Part shown: positions 32,765 to 41,021 of the stretch, piece after piece
Layout: every line of letters starts with the position of its first letter
Numbering within the stretch: the stretch's first letter is position 1
Source: Flavobacterium sp. xlx-214
Lineage (GTDB): Bacteria > Bacteroidota > Bacteroidia > Flavobacteriales > Flavobacteriaceae
Length of the DNA stretch: 64,000 nucleotides
Direction of reading: 5' to 3'
Assembly: GCF_013874595.1 (NCBI RefSeq)
Contig: NZ_CP059431.1
Span: 1,984,001-2,048,000, forward strand
Notes under the pieces: model-generated
Told to the model about the DNA's origin: nothing
The model's database searches: none
What the model saw: the letters and a program-made list of their open reading frames with translations, nothing else
Translations under genes and position numbers: made by a program

Positions 32765-33678
32765 TGATTAAGATAAAAAAATATGCGGCTATAGACATTG
32801 GTTCCAACGCAATGCGTATCCTTATAGCTAATGTAATTGAAGAGGAAAACAAACCCACACAATTTAATAAAAGCCATTTAATTCGTGTGCCTATTCGTTT
32901 GGGGCAAGATGCTTTTACAGTAGGTGAAATTACCGAAGAAAATGCTGAACGCATGGTAAAGGCAATGAAGGCTTTTAAACTCTTAATGGAAGTTTATCAG
33001 GTTGAAAAATATGCAGCTTGTGCTACATCAGCCATGAGAGAGGCATATAATGGCCAAGAATTAGCTCAATTAATTGCCAAAAAAACAGGAATTAAGATTG
33101 ATATTATCGATGGTAAAACAGAGGCAGCTATTATTGCTAATTCTGATTTAGCTTCGTATATTAAAAAAGAAGGACATTATTTATATGTTGATGTTGGTGG
33201 AGGAAGTACCGAGTTTACTCTTTTCTCTAATGGAAAACAAACAGTATCAAAGTCGTTTAAAAACGGAACTGTTCGTTTGTTAAATAATATGGTTACAGAT
33301 AGTGTTTGGACAGAAATTGAAAAATGGATTAAGACACATACACAAGATTTAGATGTTGTAGATATTATTGGTTCTGGTGGTAACATAAATAAAATTTTTA
33401 AAATGTCTGGCAAAACCAATGATAAACCTTTAACGCAATTGTATTTAAATCAACAGTTTAAATATTTAAGTACACTTTCTTATGAGGATAGAATTTATAT
33501 GTTAGGTTTAAATACAGATCGAGCCGATGTAATTATACCCGCAATCAAAATTTATGTCAACGCTATGAAATGGAGCAATGCCAAGCATATTTATGTCCCA
33601 AAAATAGGACTTTCAGATGGTATTGTAAAAGCCATGTATTTTGAAAACACCAAAATAAAAGTTCATAAGATATCATAG
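32764..33678 (+). CDS. ppx: exopolyphosphatase (Ppx/GppA family)
   Basis: Degrades polyphosphate or pppGpp. A 304-residue two-domain ASKHA protein with AAIDIGSNAMRILI at residues 8-21 and YVDVGGGSTEFTLF near 142. It is short compared with E. coli Ppx (no C-terminal HD-like region), as is usual in Bacteroidota. Its ATG overlaps the ppk1 stop, so synthesis and breakdown of polyphosphate are made from one transcript. Confidence 0.9.
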   Translation: MIKIKKYAAIDIGSNAMRILIANVIEEENKPTQFNKSHLIRVPIRLGQDAFTVGEITEENAERMVKAMKAFKLLMEVYQVEKYAACATSAMREAYNGQELAQLIAKKTGIKIDIIDGKTEAAIIANSDLASYIKKEGHYLYVDVGGGSTEFTLFSNGKQTVSKSFKNGTVRLLNNMVTDSVWTEIEKWIKTHTQDLDVVDIIGSGGNINKIFKMSGKTNDKPLTQLYLNQQFKYLSTLSYEDRIYMLGLNTDRADVIIPAIKIYVNAMKWSNAKHIYVPKIGLSDGIVKAMYFENTKIKVHKIS

Positions 33679-33698
33679 ATTATAATTTAAAATCATAT

Positions 33699-33731
33699 AA
33701 GCCATTTTAAACCTGTTTTAAAATGGCTTTT
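33699..33731 (+). terminator. terminator after ppx
   Basis: Stem AGCCATTTTAAA / TTTAAAATGGCT with a 5-base loop followed by TTTTTC, 21 bp after the ppx stop. Confidence 0.7.
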
Positions 33732-33745
33732 TCAGTAATAATAAC

Positions 33746-33753
33746 TAAATTTG
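33746..33753 (+). promoter_or_regulatory. -7 promoter box of pepD
   Basis: TAAATTTG matches TAnnTTTG 18 bp before the pepD start codon and just after the ppx terminator. Confidence 0.5.
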
Positions 33754-33771
33754 ATACATAAAATTTAAACA

Positions 33772-35238
33772 ATGAGTCAAGATATTCGCAATTTAGAACC
33801 GTTACCACTTTGGAATCATTTCGCTGATCTAAATGCAGTCCCTCGTCCTTCAAAAAAAGAAGAACGCGTTATAGCATTTATGAAAAAGTTTGGAGAAGAT
33901 TTGGGGTTGGAAACTAAGGTAGATGAAGTAGGAAATGTAATTATAAAAAAAGCCGCTACTAAAGGGATGGAGAACCGTAAAACTATTGTTTTGCAATCTC
34001 ATTTAGATATGGTACATCAAAAAAACAACGATACTGTATTTGATTTTGATGCACAAGGTATTGAAATGTATGTTGATGAAGATTGGGTTCGTGCAAAAGG
34101 AACTACTTTAGGCGCAGACAATGGTATTGGTGTTGCTACAATTATGGCTATTTTGGCTTCTAAAGAAATTGAACATCCAGCAATAGAAGCTCTTTTTACC
34201 ATAGATGAAGAAACCGGAATGACAGGTGCTATGGGGTTAAAAGGTGGTTTATTAGAAGGTGAAATACTTCTTAATTTAGACACCGAAGAAGATAATGAAA
34301 TTGATATAGGTTGTGCTGGTGGTGTTGATGTAACTGCTAGAGCCGAATATGATGAAGAAGATACTCCTGATGGTTCTGTTGCTTACACCGTAACTGTAAA
34401 AGGTTTAAAAGGAGGTCACTCTGGAATGGATATCCACAAAGGGTTAGGTAATGCAAACAAAATGATGAACCGTTTGTTATTTAATGGTTTTGATAGTTTT
34501 GGTTTACAAGTAGCATCAATAAATGGTGGTAGTTTACGTAATGCTATTCCTCGTGAAAGTGTTGCAGAAGTTATCATTGCAAATGTATATGATGAAGCTT
34601 TTGTTTTTGATATGCAGCAAATTGTTAAAGACATTAAAGCAGAATATGCAACAACAGAGCCTAATTTGGAGATTATTTTTGAAAAGAAAGAACAACTTCC
34701 TACCAAAGTAATGCCACCAATGGCACAATTTTATTTAGTACGCGCCTTGTATGCAGCTCATAATGGAGTGTACAAAATGAGTGCTGATTTTGAAGATTTA
34801 GTAGAAACTTCAAATAATATTGCCAAAGTAACAGTTGGTAACGGCAAATTACAAATTCAATGCTTAACGCGTTCATCAGTAGAATCATCAAAATTTGATT
34901 TAGCTAATGCTCTAAGATCTGCATTTGAATTAATGGGATGCGAAGTTGAATTTTCAGGATCATATCCTGGCTGGACTCCTAATCCTAATTCTGAGATTTT
35001 AGAAGTACTTTCTGGATTATATGAGAAAATGAATGGTCATAAAGCTGATGTTATTGCTTGTCATGCAGGTTTAGAATGTGGTATATTAGGAACTAATTAC
35101 CCTGATATGGAAATGATTTCATTTGGTCCAACAATTCGTGGAGCGCATTCTCCAGAGGAACGCGTTTCAATAACATCTGTTCAAAAATATTGGAAATTTG
35201 TTTTAGAAATTTTAAAGAATATTCCTTTAAAAAAATAA
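33772..35238 (+). CDS. pepD: aminoacyl-histidine dipeptidase (M20)
   Basis: Cytoplasmic zinc dipeptidase of the PepD/M20C type, 488 residues. Metal ligands are visible in LQSHLDMVHQ (near 80), GADNGIGVA (near 118), DEETGMTGA (near 145) and LNLDTEED (near 170). The C-terminal HSPEERVSITSVQKYW holds the last His. It has a promoter box and a strong terminator, and is the last core gene before the island. Confidence 0.94.
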   Translation: MSQDIRNLEPLPLWNHFADLNAVPRPSKKEERVIAFMKKFGEDLGLETKVDEVGNVIIKKAATKGMENRKTIVLQSHLDMVHQKNNDTVFDFDAQGIEMYVDEDWVRAKGTTLGADNGIGVATIMAILASKEIEHPAIEALFTIDEETGMTGAMGLKGGLLEGEILLNLDTEEDNEIDIGCAGGVDVTARAEYDEEDTPDGSVAYTVTVKGLKGGHSGMDIHKGLGNANKMMNRLLFNGFDSFGLQVASINGGSLRNAIPRESVAEVIIANVYDEAFVFDMQQIVKDIKAEYATTEPNLEIIFEKKEQLPTKVMPPMAQFYLVRALYAAHNGVYKMSADFEDLVETSNNIAKVTVGNGKLQIQCLTRSSVESSKFDLANALRSAFELMGCEVEFSGSYPGWTPNPNSEILEVLSGLYEKMNGHKADVIACHAGLECGILGTNYPDMEMISFGPTIRGAHSPEERVSITSVQKYWKFVLEILKNIPLKK

Positions 35239-35245
35239 TTCATTA

Positions 35246-35278
35246 TAAAAAAGACTGATTTTTAATCAGTCTTTTTTT
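35246..35278 (+). terminator. intrinsic terminator of pepD
   Basis: Stem AAAGACTGATT / AATCAGTCTTT with a 3-base loop and seven T after it. Confidence 0.8.
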
Positions 35279-35330
35279 GTATCTTTAAAATAAAGATTCA
35301 GTAAAAATACATCAAAGATTAGAAACAGGC

Positions 35331-35365
35331 AAAACGGTTGTAAATAAAGACTTTACAACCGTTTT
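35331..35365. terminator. strong hairpin at the island edge
   Basis: A 14-bp perfect stem, AAAACGGTTGTAAA and its complement, separated by 7 bases and ending in TTTT. It could be a second terminator shielding pepD, or mark the left junction of the island. The direction is ambiguous because both exits are A/T rich. Confidence 0.55.
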
Positions 35366-35422
35366 ATGATTTTTTTTGAATGAGGTAAAAAGCAGTAAAA
35401 AGCGAGGTTTGGCAAAAGTAAG

Positions 35423-35438
35423 GTTACTAAAACGTTAC
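35423..35438 (+). repeat. candidate left attachment/recombinase-binding motif
   Basis: GTTACTAAAACGTTAC: two GTTAC half-sites 11 bp apart, between the pepD terminators and the integrase gene. The same arrangement (GTTACCAAATCGTTAC) recurs at 63010-63025, with 14 of 16 bases equal. Its placement suggests an integrase site, not proven. Confidence 0.4.
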
Positions 35439-35552
35439 TCTTGGGAAATATAAAAAATATATTTTAATACACTGTAATTCACTTATTTGCATTATTTTTC
35501 ATATTGTTCCGTAGCTCACATAGGTTTAATTTTATCATTAAGAATTGTGAGT

Positions 35553-36803
35553 ATGGAAACGACAAAAAAATCAACATTTAAGGTATTATTCTATCTTAAA
35601 AAGAATGCACCGAAAAAAAATGGAATGGTACCTATTATGTGCAGAATTACTATAAATGGTAGTCAATCTGCTTTCAGTACCAAACTGGATATTTCGGTAT
35701 CAAACTGGGATCTGAAATATGGAAGAGTTTTAGGGAAAAGTAGAGAAGCACAAAACATAAACGGTAAGTTGGACAAAATCCGTTTGAATATGGAAGAATG
35801 TTATTCCAAAATTCTGAAAAATGAGGGGAACGTGAATAGCATCAAATTAAAAAATGTATATCTTGGGTTAGGAAATGGAGAACTGACCTTTTTCAAGTTC
35901 TGTGAAAAGTTTTTATTAGATTTTGAAAAGAAAGTTGATAACGGATTACGTTCCAAAGGAACGCTGGGTAAGTACAATATTTTATTTACGCATCTAAAAG
36001 GTTTTGCCCTTTCTAAATATGGTTATTCTGATGTACATTTTAATGATCTAACCTACGAATTTGTACAGGAGTTTGATTATTATCTTCGTGACGAACAAAG
36101 CTTGGAACATAACACGATCTGGCTTTATATGATCGGTTTTACCATAATCTGCCGATTAGCAATAAGCAGAAAGCATCTTGCATTTAATCCGTTCAGCGAG
36201 TATAAGAACACCAAAAAGGATAAAGATCGTGGCTATCTGTTACGGAATGAGTTGGAACAGCTTGTAACATTCAACTGCGAAAAAAAGAAAGACGAATTGG
36301 TCAAAGATCTGTTTGTTTTCAGTTGCTTTACAGGGCTGTCTTATTCGGATATGAAAGGATTAAAAAATAGTAATATTCAGGACTTTTTTGACGGTAACAA
36401 GTGGATAATTGTTCGCAGAAAGAAAACGGCTACATCGTCAAACGTGATGTTGTTGGATATTCCAAATATGATTATTGAAAAATATGCAGGAATAGCAAAA
36501 CAGGATAAGGTATTCCCTGTACCATCAAACACCACCTGCAATGACAGTTTGATGCGTATATCCCAACAGATTGACTGCCTTAAAGAAAAGAAAGTAACTT
36601 TTCATTTGGCTCGACACACTTTTGCTACTTTGTTTTTAAGCGAGGGCGTTCCATTGGAAAGTTTAAGCAAAATGTTAGGGCATAAAAATATTGCCACTAC
36701 ACAGATTTACGCCAAGATACTTAACGAAAAAGTTGGAAAGGATATGCAAAAGGTATCACATAAATTTAAGGGTATGGAGCAGTCTTTTGTGACAAGCCTT
36801 TAA
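35553..36803 (+). CDS. tyrosine recombinase (island integrase)
   Basis: Site-specific integrase of Bacteroidota type, about 416 residues from METTKKSTFKVLFYLKK; an upstream extension of 22 codons is open but lacks the typical start. The N-terminal arm-binding domain (about 1-95) and SAM-like core-binding domain (about 105-205) precede the catalytic domain. Visible active-site elements are RRKKTATSS (Lys), HLARHTFAT (HxxR) and LGHKNIATTQIYAKI with the Tyr nucleophile. The usual first Arg (TGLR) is Ser in FTGLSYSDM, as I recall for CTnDOT-type integrases. It is adjacent to the presumed left end. Confidence 0.9.
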   Translation: METTKKSTFKVLFYLKKNAPKKNGMVPIMCRITINGSQSAFSTKLDISVSNWDLKYGRVLGKSREAQNINGKLDKIRLNMEECYSKILKNEGNVNSIKLKNVYLGLGNGELTFFKFCEKFLLDFEKKVDNGLRSKGTLGKYNILFTHLKGFALSKYGYSDVHFNDLTYEFVQEFDYYLRDEQSLEHNTIWLYMIGFTIICRLAISRKHLAFNPFSEYKNTKKDKDRGYLLRNELEQLVTFNCEKKKDELVKDLFVFSCFTGLSYSDMKGLKNSNIQDFFDGNKWIIVRRKKTATSSNVMLLDIPNMIIEKYAGIAKQDKVFPVPSNTTCNDSLMRISQQIDCLKEKKVTFHLARHTFATLFLSEGVPLESLSKMLGHKNIATTQIYAKILNEKVGKDMQKVSHKFKGMEQSFVTSL

Positions 36804-36831
36804 CATTATATAACAATTCATTAAAAACAAT

Positions 36832-36864
36832 ACAGCCCACTGCTTAAAACGGTGGACTGTTTCT
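36832..36864 (+). terminator. terminator after the integrase
   Basis: Stem ACAGCCCAC / GTGGACTGT (one mismatch) with an 11-base loop and TTTCTTT after it, 28 bp past the integrase stop. Confidence 0.55.
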
Positions 36865-36901
36865 TTAATTGATCGATAAGGTTACAGTTTCAAACAAACG
36901 G

Positions 36902-37183
36902 TTAACGTTGATAGTTATCTTCCAACACCTTGATAATATCGCTTTCACGAAAAAGAATTTTCCGTTCGAGTTTAATAAAAGGTATCAGTCCGTCATCTCT
37001 GTACTGTTGCAATGTCCGTTTGCTGATATGTAGCATCTCGCAAACCTGTTCGCCTGACAGGTAGATTTCCCCTTTTAAAAGTGGGTGGAAATATTCCCTG
37101 ATATACAGCAGTTCATTTTTGATACCTACCACAGCTTCGAGCAGGGCAAGCATATCTTCGTTTGAATTTCCAATCTGTTTCAT
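36902..37183 (-). CDS. HTH_17/excisionase-like DNA-binding protein
   Basis: A 93-residue protein with a C-terminal winged-helix motif: GEQVCEMLHISKRTLQQYRDDGLIPFIKLERKILF at about residues 44-78. An N-terminal helical part may dimerise. Such small proteins next to Bacteroidota island integrases act as excision factors or regulators. It overlaps the paralogous upstream gene by 4 bp. Confidence 0.8.
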   Translation of the reverse strand: MKQIGNSNEDMLALLEAVVGIKNELLYIREYFHPLLKGEIYLSGEQVCEMLHISKRTLQQYRDDGLIPFIKLERKILFRESDIIKVLEDNYQR

Positions 37184-37476
37184 TTCTTTTGCTTTTTTAA
37201 TGGTCGCTTTCCCTGCATCAGTGATACCACTTCGGATAATCTGAAATATGTTTTCCGATTGATTTGCGTTGCCCCAAGAATGCCTTTTGCCCTATACGTC
37301 TGCAACGTTCTTTTGCTGATATTAAGCAATTGGCAGGCTTCCTGTTGGTCAAGCCATTTCGTTGCCTGTTGCAATGCTTTGTAGGGTGCAGTCATTTCCC
37401 CAATCAATAGAGAAACTTCCTTTACTTCCCTGTGCAATGCTTTCAAAATCTGAATGTCTAAAACCGTTATTTCCAT
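37180..37476 (-). CDS. HTH_17/excisionase-like DNA-binding protein, second copy
   Basis: A 98-residue paralogue of the neighbouring HTH gene, with DQQEACQLLNISKRTLQTYRAKGILGATQI as the DNA-binding segment (about 44-73) and a basic tail (KRPLKKQKK). The two genes are co-transcribed towards the integrase. They may form a heteromer controlling excision or transfer. Confidence 0.8.
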   Translation of the reverse strand: MEITVLDIQILKALHREVKEVSLLIGEMTAPYKALQQATKWLDQQEACQLLNISKRTLQTYRAKGILGATQINRKTYFRLSEVVSLMQGKRPLKKQKK

Positions 37477-38580
37477 ATCACGTCATTAAGAGCCCTAAAA
37501 GTAAAAGACAAAGTCTTACATAAATGTAGGGTTGCCGTCAAAGGTTATGTTTGGCGGTCATTGGCGGTATGAATGGAATTTTAAATCCTAAAAACACTTT
37601 ATTTTCCCTGCACCTATTACCATTTCACATAAAGAGTTTTGTACGGATATGAGAAAGCATAACAAAAACATCCAACACTTTGTTGGTAAATATTTTCGAT
37701 ATCCTTTCTGTGGCTCTGTCAGCCACAAGAGTTTTAAAAGTAAATAATCCGCTTTTCATAAGCGGAAGTATTAGGATTAACAGTTTTCCAAATCAAACAG
37801 ATAAAAAGGCAGCTAAGTTGGAAAGAACAGCCCACGCACCAGCCAGCCAAAAGCTTACGGCATAATGAAAAATAAAAAAGAACAACTAGCGTTAAATTCT
37901 TTTTTATTTCTCACCCTTCGGGACTTATTCCATTTCCTTTTGGCATTGGAATGTCCTTTCCGTTTATCTGCTTTCTTTTTTTCTGTTTTTTGTTTTGGAA
38001 AATATTTTTTGAGAGGGAGTTTAACGGATATTGAATCGGGTTAGGATGTAGATACTACTTGTTTTCCTGACAGGCGCTTATTGTAGGACGCTTTATCTGT
38101 TAAATTATAGGTGTTAAAAATTTGTCTTTTTCTGCTTTGGAAATTTTATTCAAATAGATATACCTGATTTTATATTTTACCGCTTTTATTGTTTTAAGTT
38201 TTTAAAACCTAATGCTTTTACAACCGCATTTCTTACCACTTGCTTTACAAGTTTTCCGCCCTGTTTTATCCGTCCTGTCCCGCATGATCCATGCGTTCGG
38301 ATTTTATAAGGTGGTAGCATTTGGCTTTCAGAGGTAGTATTTGGCACTGTGTTGTATTACAATAATTTGAGTTACACTCCTTTACTTTGCAGATACACTT
38401 ATGAGGTGGTTCATTGATGAAAACATCAAAGAACAGATAAAAATCGGAAGCAGCTTCGGGCTGCTTTTTTCGGCTAATTCCAACCCGTCTGCAAAACGGA
38501 TTTTCTGAACCCGTGTTCAGAGCAAGATACTATTATGAGAAGTAAGTTATTTTGAGGTTTTTTTAAAAATAAAATATAGG
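37477..38580. other. long non-coding stretch of the island
   Basis: About 1.1 kb without a convincing gene. A 59-residue frame starts at 37865 (MKNKKEQLALNS...) and is rich in Phe, but it has no recognisable domain and is probably fortuitous. The region has C/T-rich tracts and a terminator at 38449-38470. It may hold replication, transfer or regulatory sequences. Confidence 0.5.
38449..38470 (+). terminator. intrinsic terminator/attenuator
   Basis: AGCAGC-TTCGG-GCTGCT followed by TTTTT: a short GC stem and a T-run on the plus strand. No recognisable gene precedes it, so it may end a small RNA or leader transcript, or attenuate the mobilization genes. Confidence 0.6.
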
Positions 38581-38584
38581 AACA

Positions 38585-38710
38585 ATGAGAATATTCAGGG
38601 TACATACAAATGTTTTGGAAAAAAGCAAGCGGGAGTTGGGCAGAGCCCTACTCGCTTGCCTCTTTACTGGCGTTGCAGAGGATTTTGGTATACCAGAGGT
38701 ATACCTGTAG
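38585..38710 (+). CDS. possible 41-residue leader peptide
   Basis: A frame starting MRIFRVHTNVLEKSKRELG and ending FGIPEVYL, which spans both the inverted repeat at 38625-38659 and the first two GGTATACC palindromes. It could be a leader peptide for the mobilization genes or an accident of the non-coding DNA. No homologue is known to me. Confidence 0.25.
   Translation: MRIFRVHTNVLEKSKRELGRALLACLFTGVAEDFGIPEVYL
38625..38659. repeat. imperfect inverted repeat upstream of the mob genes
   Basis: GCAAGCGGGAGTTGGGC and GCCCTACTCGCTTGC can pair with a short loop and a few mismatches. Position just upstream of the palindromes and mobilization genes suggests part of an oriT or a regulatory stem; there is no T-run. 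Confidence 0.5.
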
Positions 38711-38759
38711 CCATTCAGGCTGCATATAAAAGCAAAAAAGGTATACCACAGGGTATACT
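38687..38759. repeat. four GGTATACC palindromes (oriT or operator candidate)
   Basis: GGTATACC at 38687-38694, 38698-38705 and 38740-38747, and GGTATACT at 38752-38759. They form two pairs with 11- and 12-bp start-to-start spacing, about one helical turn, ending 44 bp before the btgA-like gene. Regular palindromes at this place fit binding sites for the BtgA-like accessory protein, either an autoregulatory operator or the relaxosome site. Confidence 0.6.
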
Positions 38760-38803
38760 ACCATTTAGAAAAAGATTGATGTGCGTTTAGAAAACAAGTG
38801 GTT

Positions 38804-39352
38804 ATGAAACAGAGAGATACCAACAGTATCCGTTACCCCAAAGAAACGGATGATAAGATAGAAAAGCTGGCTAACAGTCTTGGACGGAGCAAGAAAGAAC
38901 TATTTTGCCAGATGGTGGACTATTTTTACCGTAGCAAAAAAGATCCCGATGACCCCAACGATGAAATCCTAAAACGAGAACTTTCTTCAGGTATTAACCG
39001 TATTTTGTCCTTTATACGCCAACAGGAAAAGGACTTTCTGTTGCCTTTATTTACAGATTCCGATGTATTAAAAAAAATTTCTTTAAGACAAAAGGACTTT
39101 TTGGAAGGGATAGGAAAACATCTTTTAACCGAAAGTGAGCAAACTTCTATTGTTGCCAAACGCAGTGAACAGATCCTGAATGGATTGAAACACTTGGTTT
39201 CAAAACAGAAAGAAAAAGAGGTTTTGAAGGAACAGTTTGCTCAATTGCTGGATTATTACATCAACCAACGGGAAGAAATGGGTTGGACAACCTTAGGAGT
39301 AAAGAAAGAAGAGCTTATTGCCCATGTAAGACAATCGCTCAAAAATCTGTAA
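38804..39352 (+). CDS. BfmA/BtgA-type mobilization accessory protein
   Basis: A protein of about 182 residues beginning MKQRDTNSIRYPKETDDKIEKLANSLGRSKKE, a short strand and helix pair like ribbon-helix-helix mobilization proteins, then a Lys-rich helical region. It matches what I recall of BfmA/BtgA proteins, which help the relaxase at oriT. I prefer the ATG at 38804 to the GTG at 38798. The relaxase gene follows after 4 bp. Confidence 0.75.
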   Translation: MKQRDTNSIRYPKETDDKIEKLANSLGRSKKELFCQMVDYFYRSKKDPDDPNDEILKRELSSGINRILSFIRQQEKDFLLPLFTDSDVLKKISLRQKDFLEGIGKHLLTESEQTSIVAKRSEQILNGLKHLVSKQKEKEVLKEQFAQLLDYYINQREEMGWTTLGVKKEELIAHVRQSLKNL

Positions 39353-39356
39353 AATC

Positions 39357-40331
39357 ATGTTTATAAACATAACGGATTCCGAGACGGGAAATAACAAAGC
39401 AAGCTCAGGACAATTGGTGGGTTATCTAGAAAAAGAAAAACGTACCGCACTTGAAGAAAGCAGAGAAAATGAACTATGGTTCAATAACCTGAACAAGAAT
39501 ATCACTCCGCAGGAAGTACGGGTGAAAATTGATAACAACATCGCCAAATTAAGCAGGAACGATGCAAAGTTTTTTTTGATCAATATCAGCCCCAGTGAAA
39601 AAGAAATCATTTACCTCAAAGAACAGTTTGGTGAGAAAACAGCAGAAGAAAAGCTAAAAGAGTATGCTACCTGTGTAATGGATGCATACGCACGTAATTT
39701 TAAACGCTCAGGAATAGAAAGTGGAAAAGACTTATTGTGGTACGGCAAATTAGAACGTCACCGTTACTATCATCATACCGATGAAGAAGTAAAAAAAGGT
39801 ACTGTAAAAACAGGACAACCTAAAGAAGGTGAACAAATGCACGTACAGATTATTGTCAGCAGAAAGGATATTAAAAATAAAATAAAACTCAGTCCGATGA
39901 ATAATTCCCGGGGACGTAATGAGCAACATTCTTCTAAGCTTGGTCAGTTTGACCGAGTAGCTTTTAAAGAATCAGGCGAATTACTTTTTGACCAGATGTT
40001 CGATTACAACCGCTCTTTAAAAGATTCAGTGAGCTATGCACTCACAATGAAAAATGGCAATGCCGAGCAAAAAAGAGCTATTCATTTGCTGGAGCAACTT
40101 GAAAGTAAATTGACTGATACAGAAAGGCAAAACGTTCCTGATACTGCAAAGGATATTTACCAAAATAACAATACGGATTTAGCCCAACTCATAGACACCA
40201 TTGGTAATTCTACGGTAAGTATTTTGGGTACTCTATTCTCTTCCGAACCGTTGGCATATGAGCATGCGGATGATCAGGTTCCTCATTTTAAGAAGAAGAA
40301 AAAAAGAAAAAGACGCCCTGGGGGAATATAA
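39357..40331 (+). CDS. BtgB-type mobilization protein (DUF5712), probable relaxase
   Basis: A 324-residue protein opening MFINITDSETGNNKASSGQLVGYLEKE, the signature start of BtgB/DUF5712 mobilization proteins. A His-rich segment (GKLERHRYYHHTDEE) and MHVQIIVSRKD (near 161-171) could form the metal site of a relaxase; GKLER and HVQIIVSR are conserved-looking. The C-terminus is strongly basic (KKKKRKRRPGG). It pairs with the upstream BtgA-like gene. No coupling protein or T4SS gene is present. Confidence 0.78.
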   Translation: MFINITDSETGNNKASSGQLVGYLEKEKRTALEESRENELWFNNLNKNITPQEVRVKIDNNIAKLSRNDAKFFLINISPSEKEIIYLKEQFGEKTAEEKLKEYATCVMDAYARNFKRSGIESGKDLLWYGKLERHRYYHHTDEEVKKGTVKTGQPKEGEQMHVQIIVSRKDIKNKIKLSPMNNSRGRNEQHSSKLGQFDRVAFKESGELLFDQMFDYNRSLKDSVSYALTMKNGNAEQKRAIHLLEQLESKLTDTERQNVPDTAKDIYQNNNTDLAQLIDTIGNSTVSILGTLFSSEPLAYEHADDQVPHFKKKKKRKRRPGGI

Positions 40332-40426
40332 GTATGTATTTACAATCCCGTCAAAAATAATTAGATTTACCTTTCATAGACAGAGACCATCTACCGTAGT
40401 CCGCAAAAGCGGGCCACTTACTTTCT

Positions 40427-40846
40427 ATGGACCAGGATTTATTCCGATCTGCTGCAATGCCATTAGAAGAAATAAAAGGCGAACGTAACGGAGAGCCTGT
40501 ACACAGATTGGTATATTTTGCTTTGAACGATAAAGAAGAAAAAGTAAGCAATCCATTTAAAGCATCTCTGTTTGGCAAACACTCAGGGTTGAACGGTTTA
40601 CAACAACATTTTGAGATTTCTAAAGAGAGAATGAAAAATAACCCAGCAAAAGCCATTCTTAAAAATGCAATTGAATTGGCAATACATATCACAAACAGTG
40701 AAACGGAATTTAAAAAGCAACTTGTACAGCAAGGCGTTAATACAGTTGTGAGACGTAATAATGAAGGACGGATTTACGGAATGACTTTTATCGACCACGA
40801 AAGGGTAGAAGGATTTGTTTTTTATTTAAACTTTAAAACATATTAA
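40427..40846 (+). pseudogene. C-terminal fragment of a MobB-like relaxase
   Basis: A 139-residue frame whose end (VNTVVRRNNEGRIYGMTFIDHERVEGFVF) resembles the region of MobB-type relaxases that normally reads EGRIYGxTFIDH and continues into a GSRLGKEFSA-like motif. Here the sequence diverges straight after FIDH and stops. The N-terminal catalytic half is absent. It looks like a remnant of a second mobilization gene, or a small protein derived from one. Confidence 0.5.
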
Positions 40847-40874
40847 AAGCTACAGTTATAAATATTTAAGACAA

Positions 40875-41005
40875 AAAAGAAGGTGTCTAAAAAGGTAGAT
40901 GAGTCGCCTGAGAATTGAATGTTCGAGTACCTTGACTGTAGGGGGAGGGTACGAATAAAAATGACAAAAAATGTAAGAGGCTGACCTTTTTAGACAGCCT
41001 CTTTT
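40875..41005. repeat. 131-bp element with 22-bp inverted ends (MITE-like)
   Basis: AAAAGAAGGTGTCTAAAAAGGT at 40875-40896 and its complement at 40984-41005 match at 20 of 22 positions and enclose 87 bp. The end GAGGCTGTCTAAAAAGG resembles termini I associate with Bacteroidota insertion sequences. It may be a miniature transposable element. It also lies between convergent genes and could act as a terminator, though the loop is long. Confidence 0.5.
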
Positions 41006-41021
41006 ATCGTTAAATTATAAT

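Noticed and set aside
37680..37865. A 61-codon frame with a Ser/Ala-rich start
   Set aside because: No recognisable domain, signal or start context; it lies in a region that looks non-coding.
37865..38044. A 59-codon frame rich in Phe in the non-coding part of the island
   Set aside because: Low-complexity Phe/Leu content, no domain, and no gene-like neighbour or promoter; likely chance.
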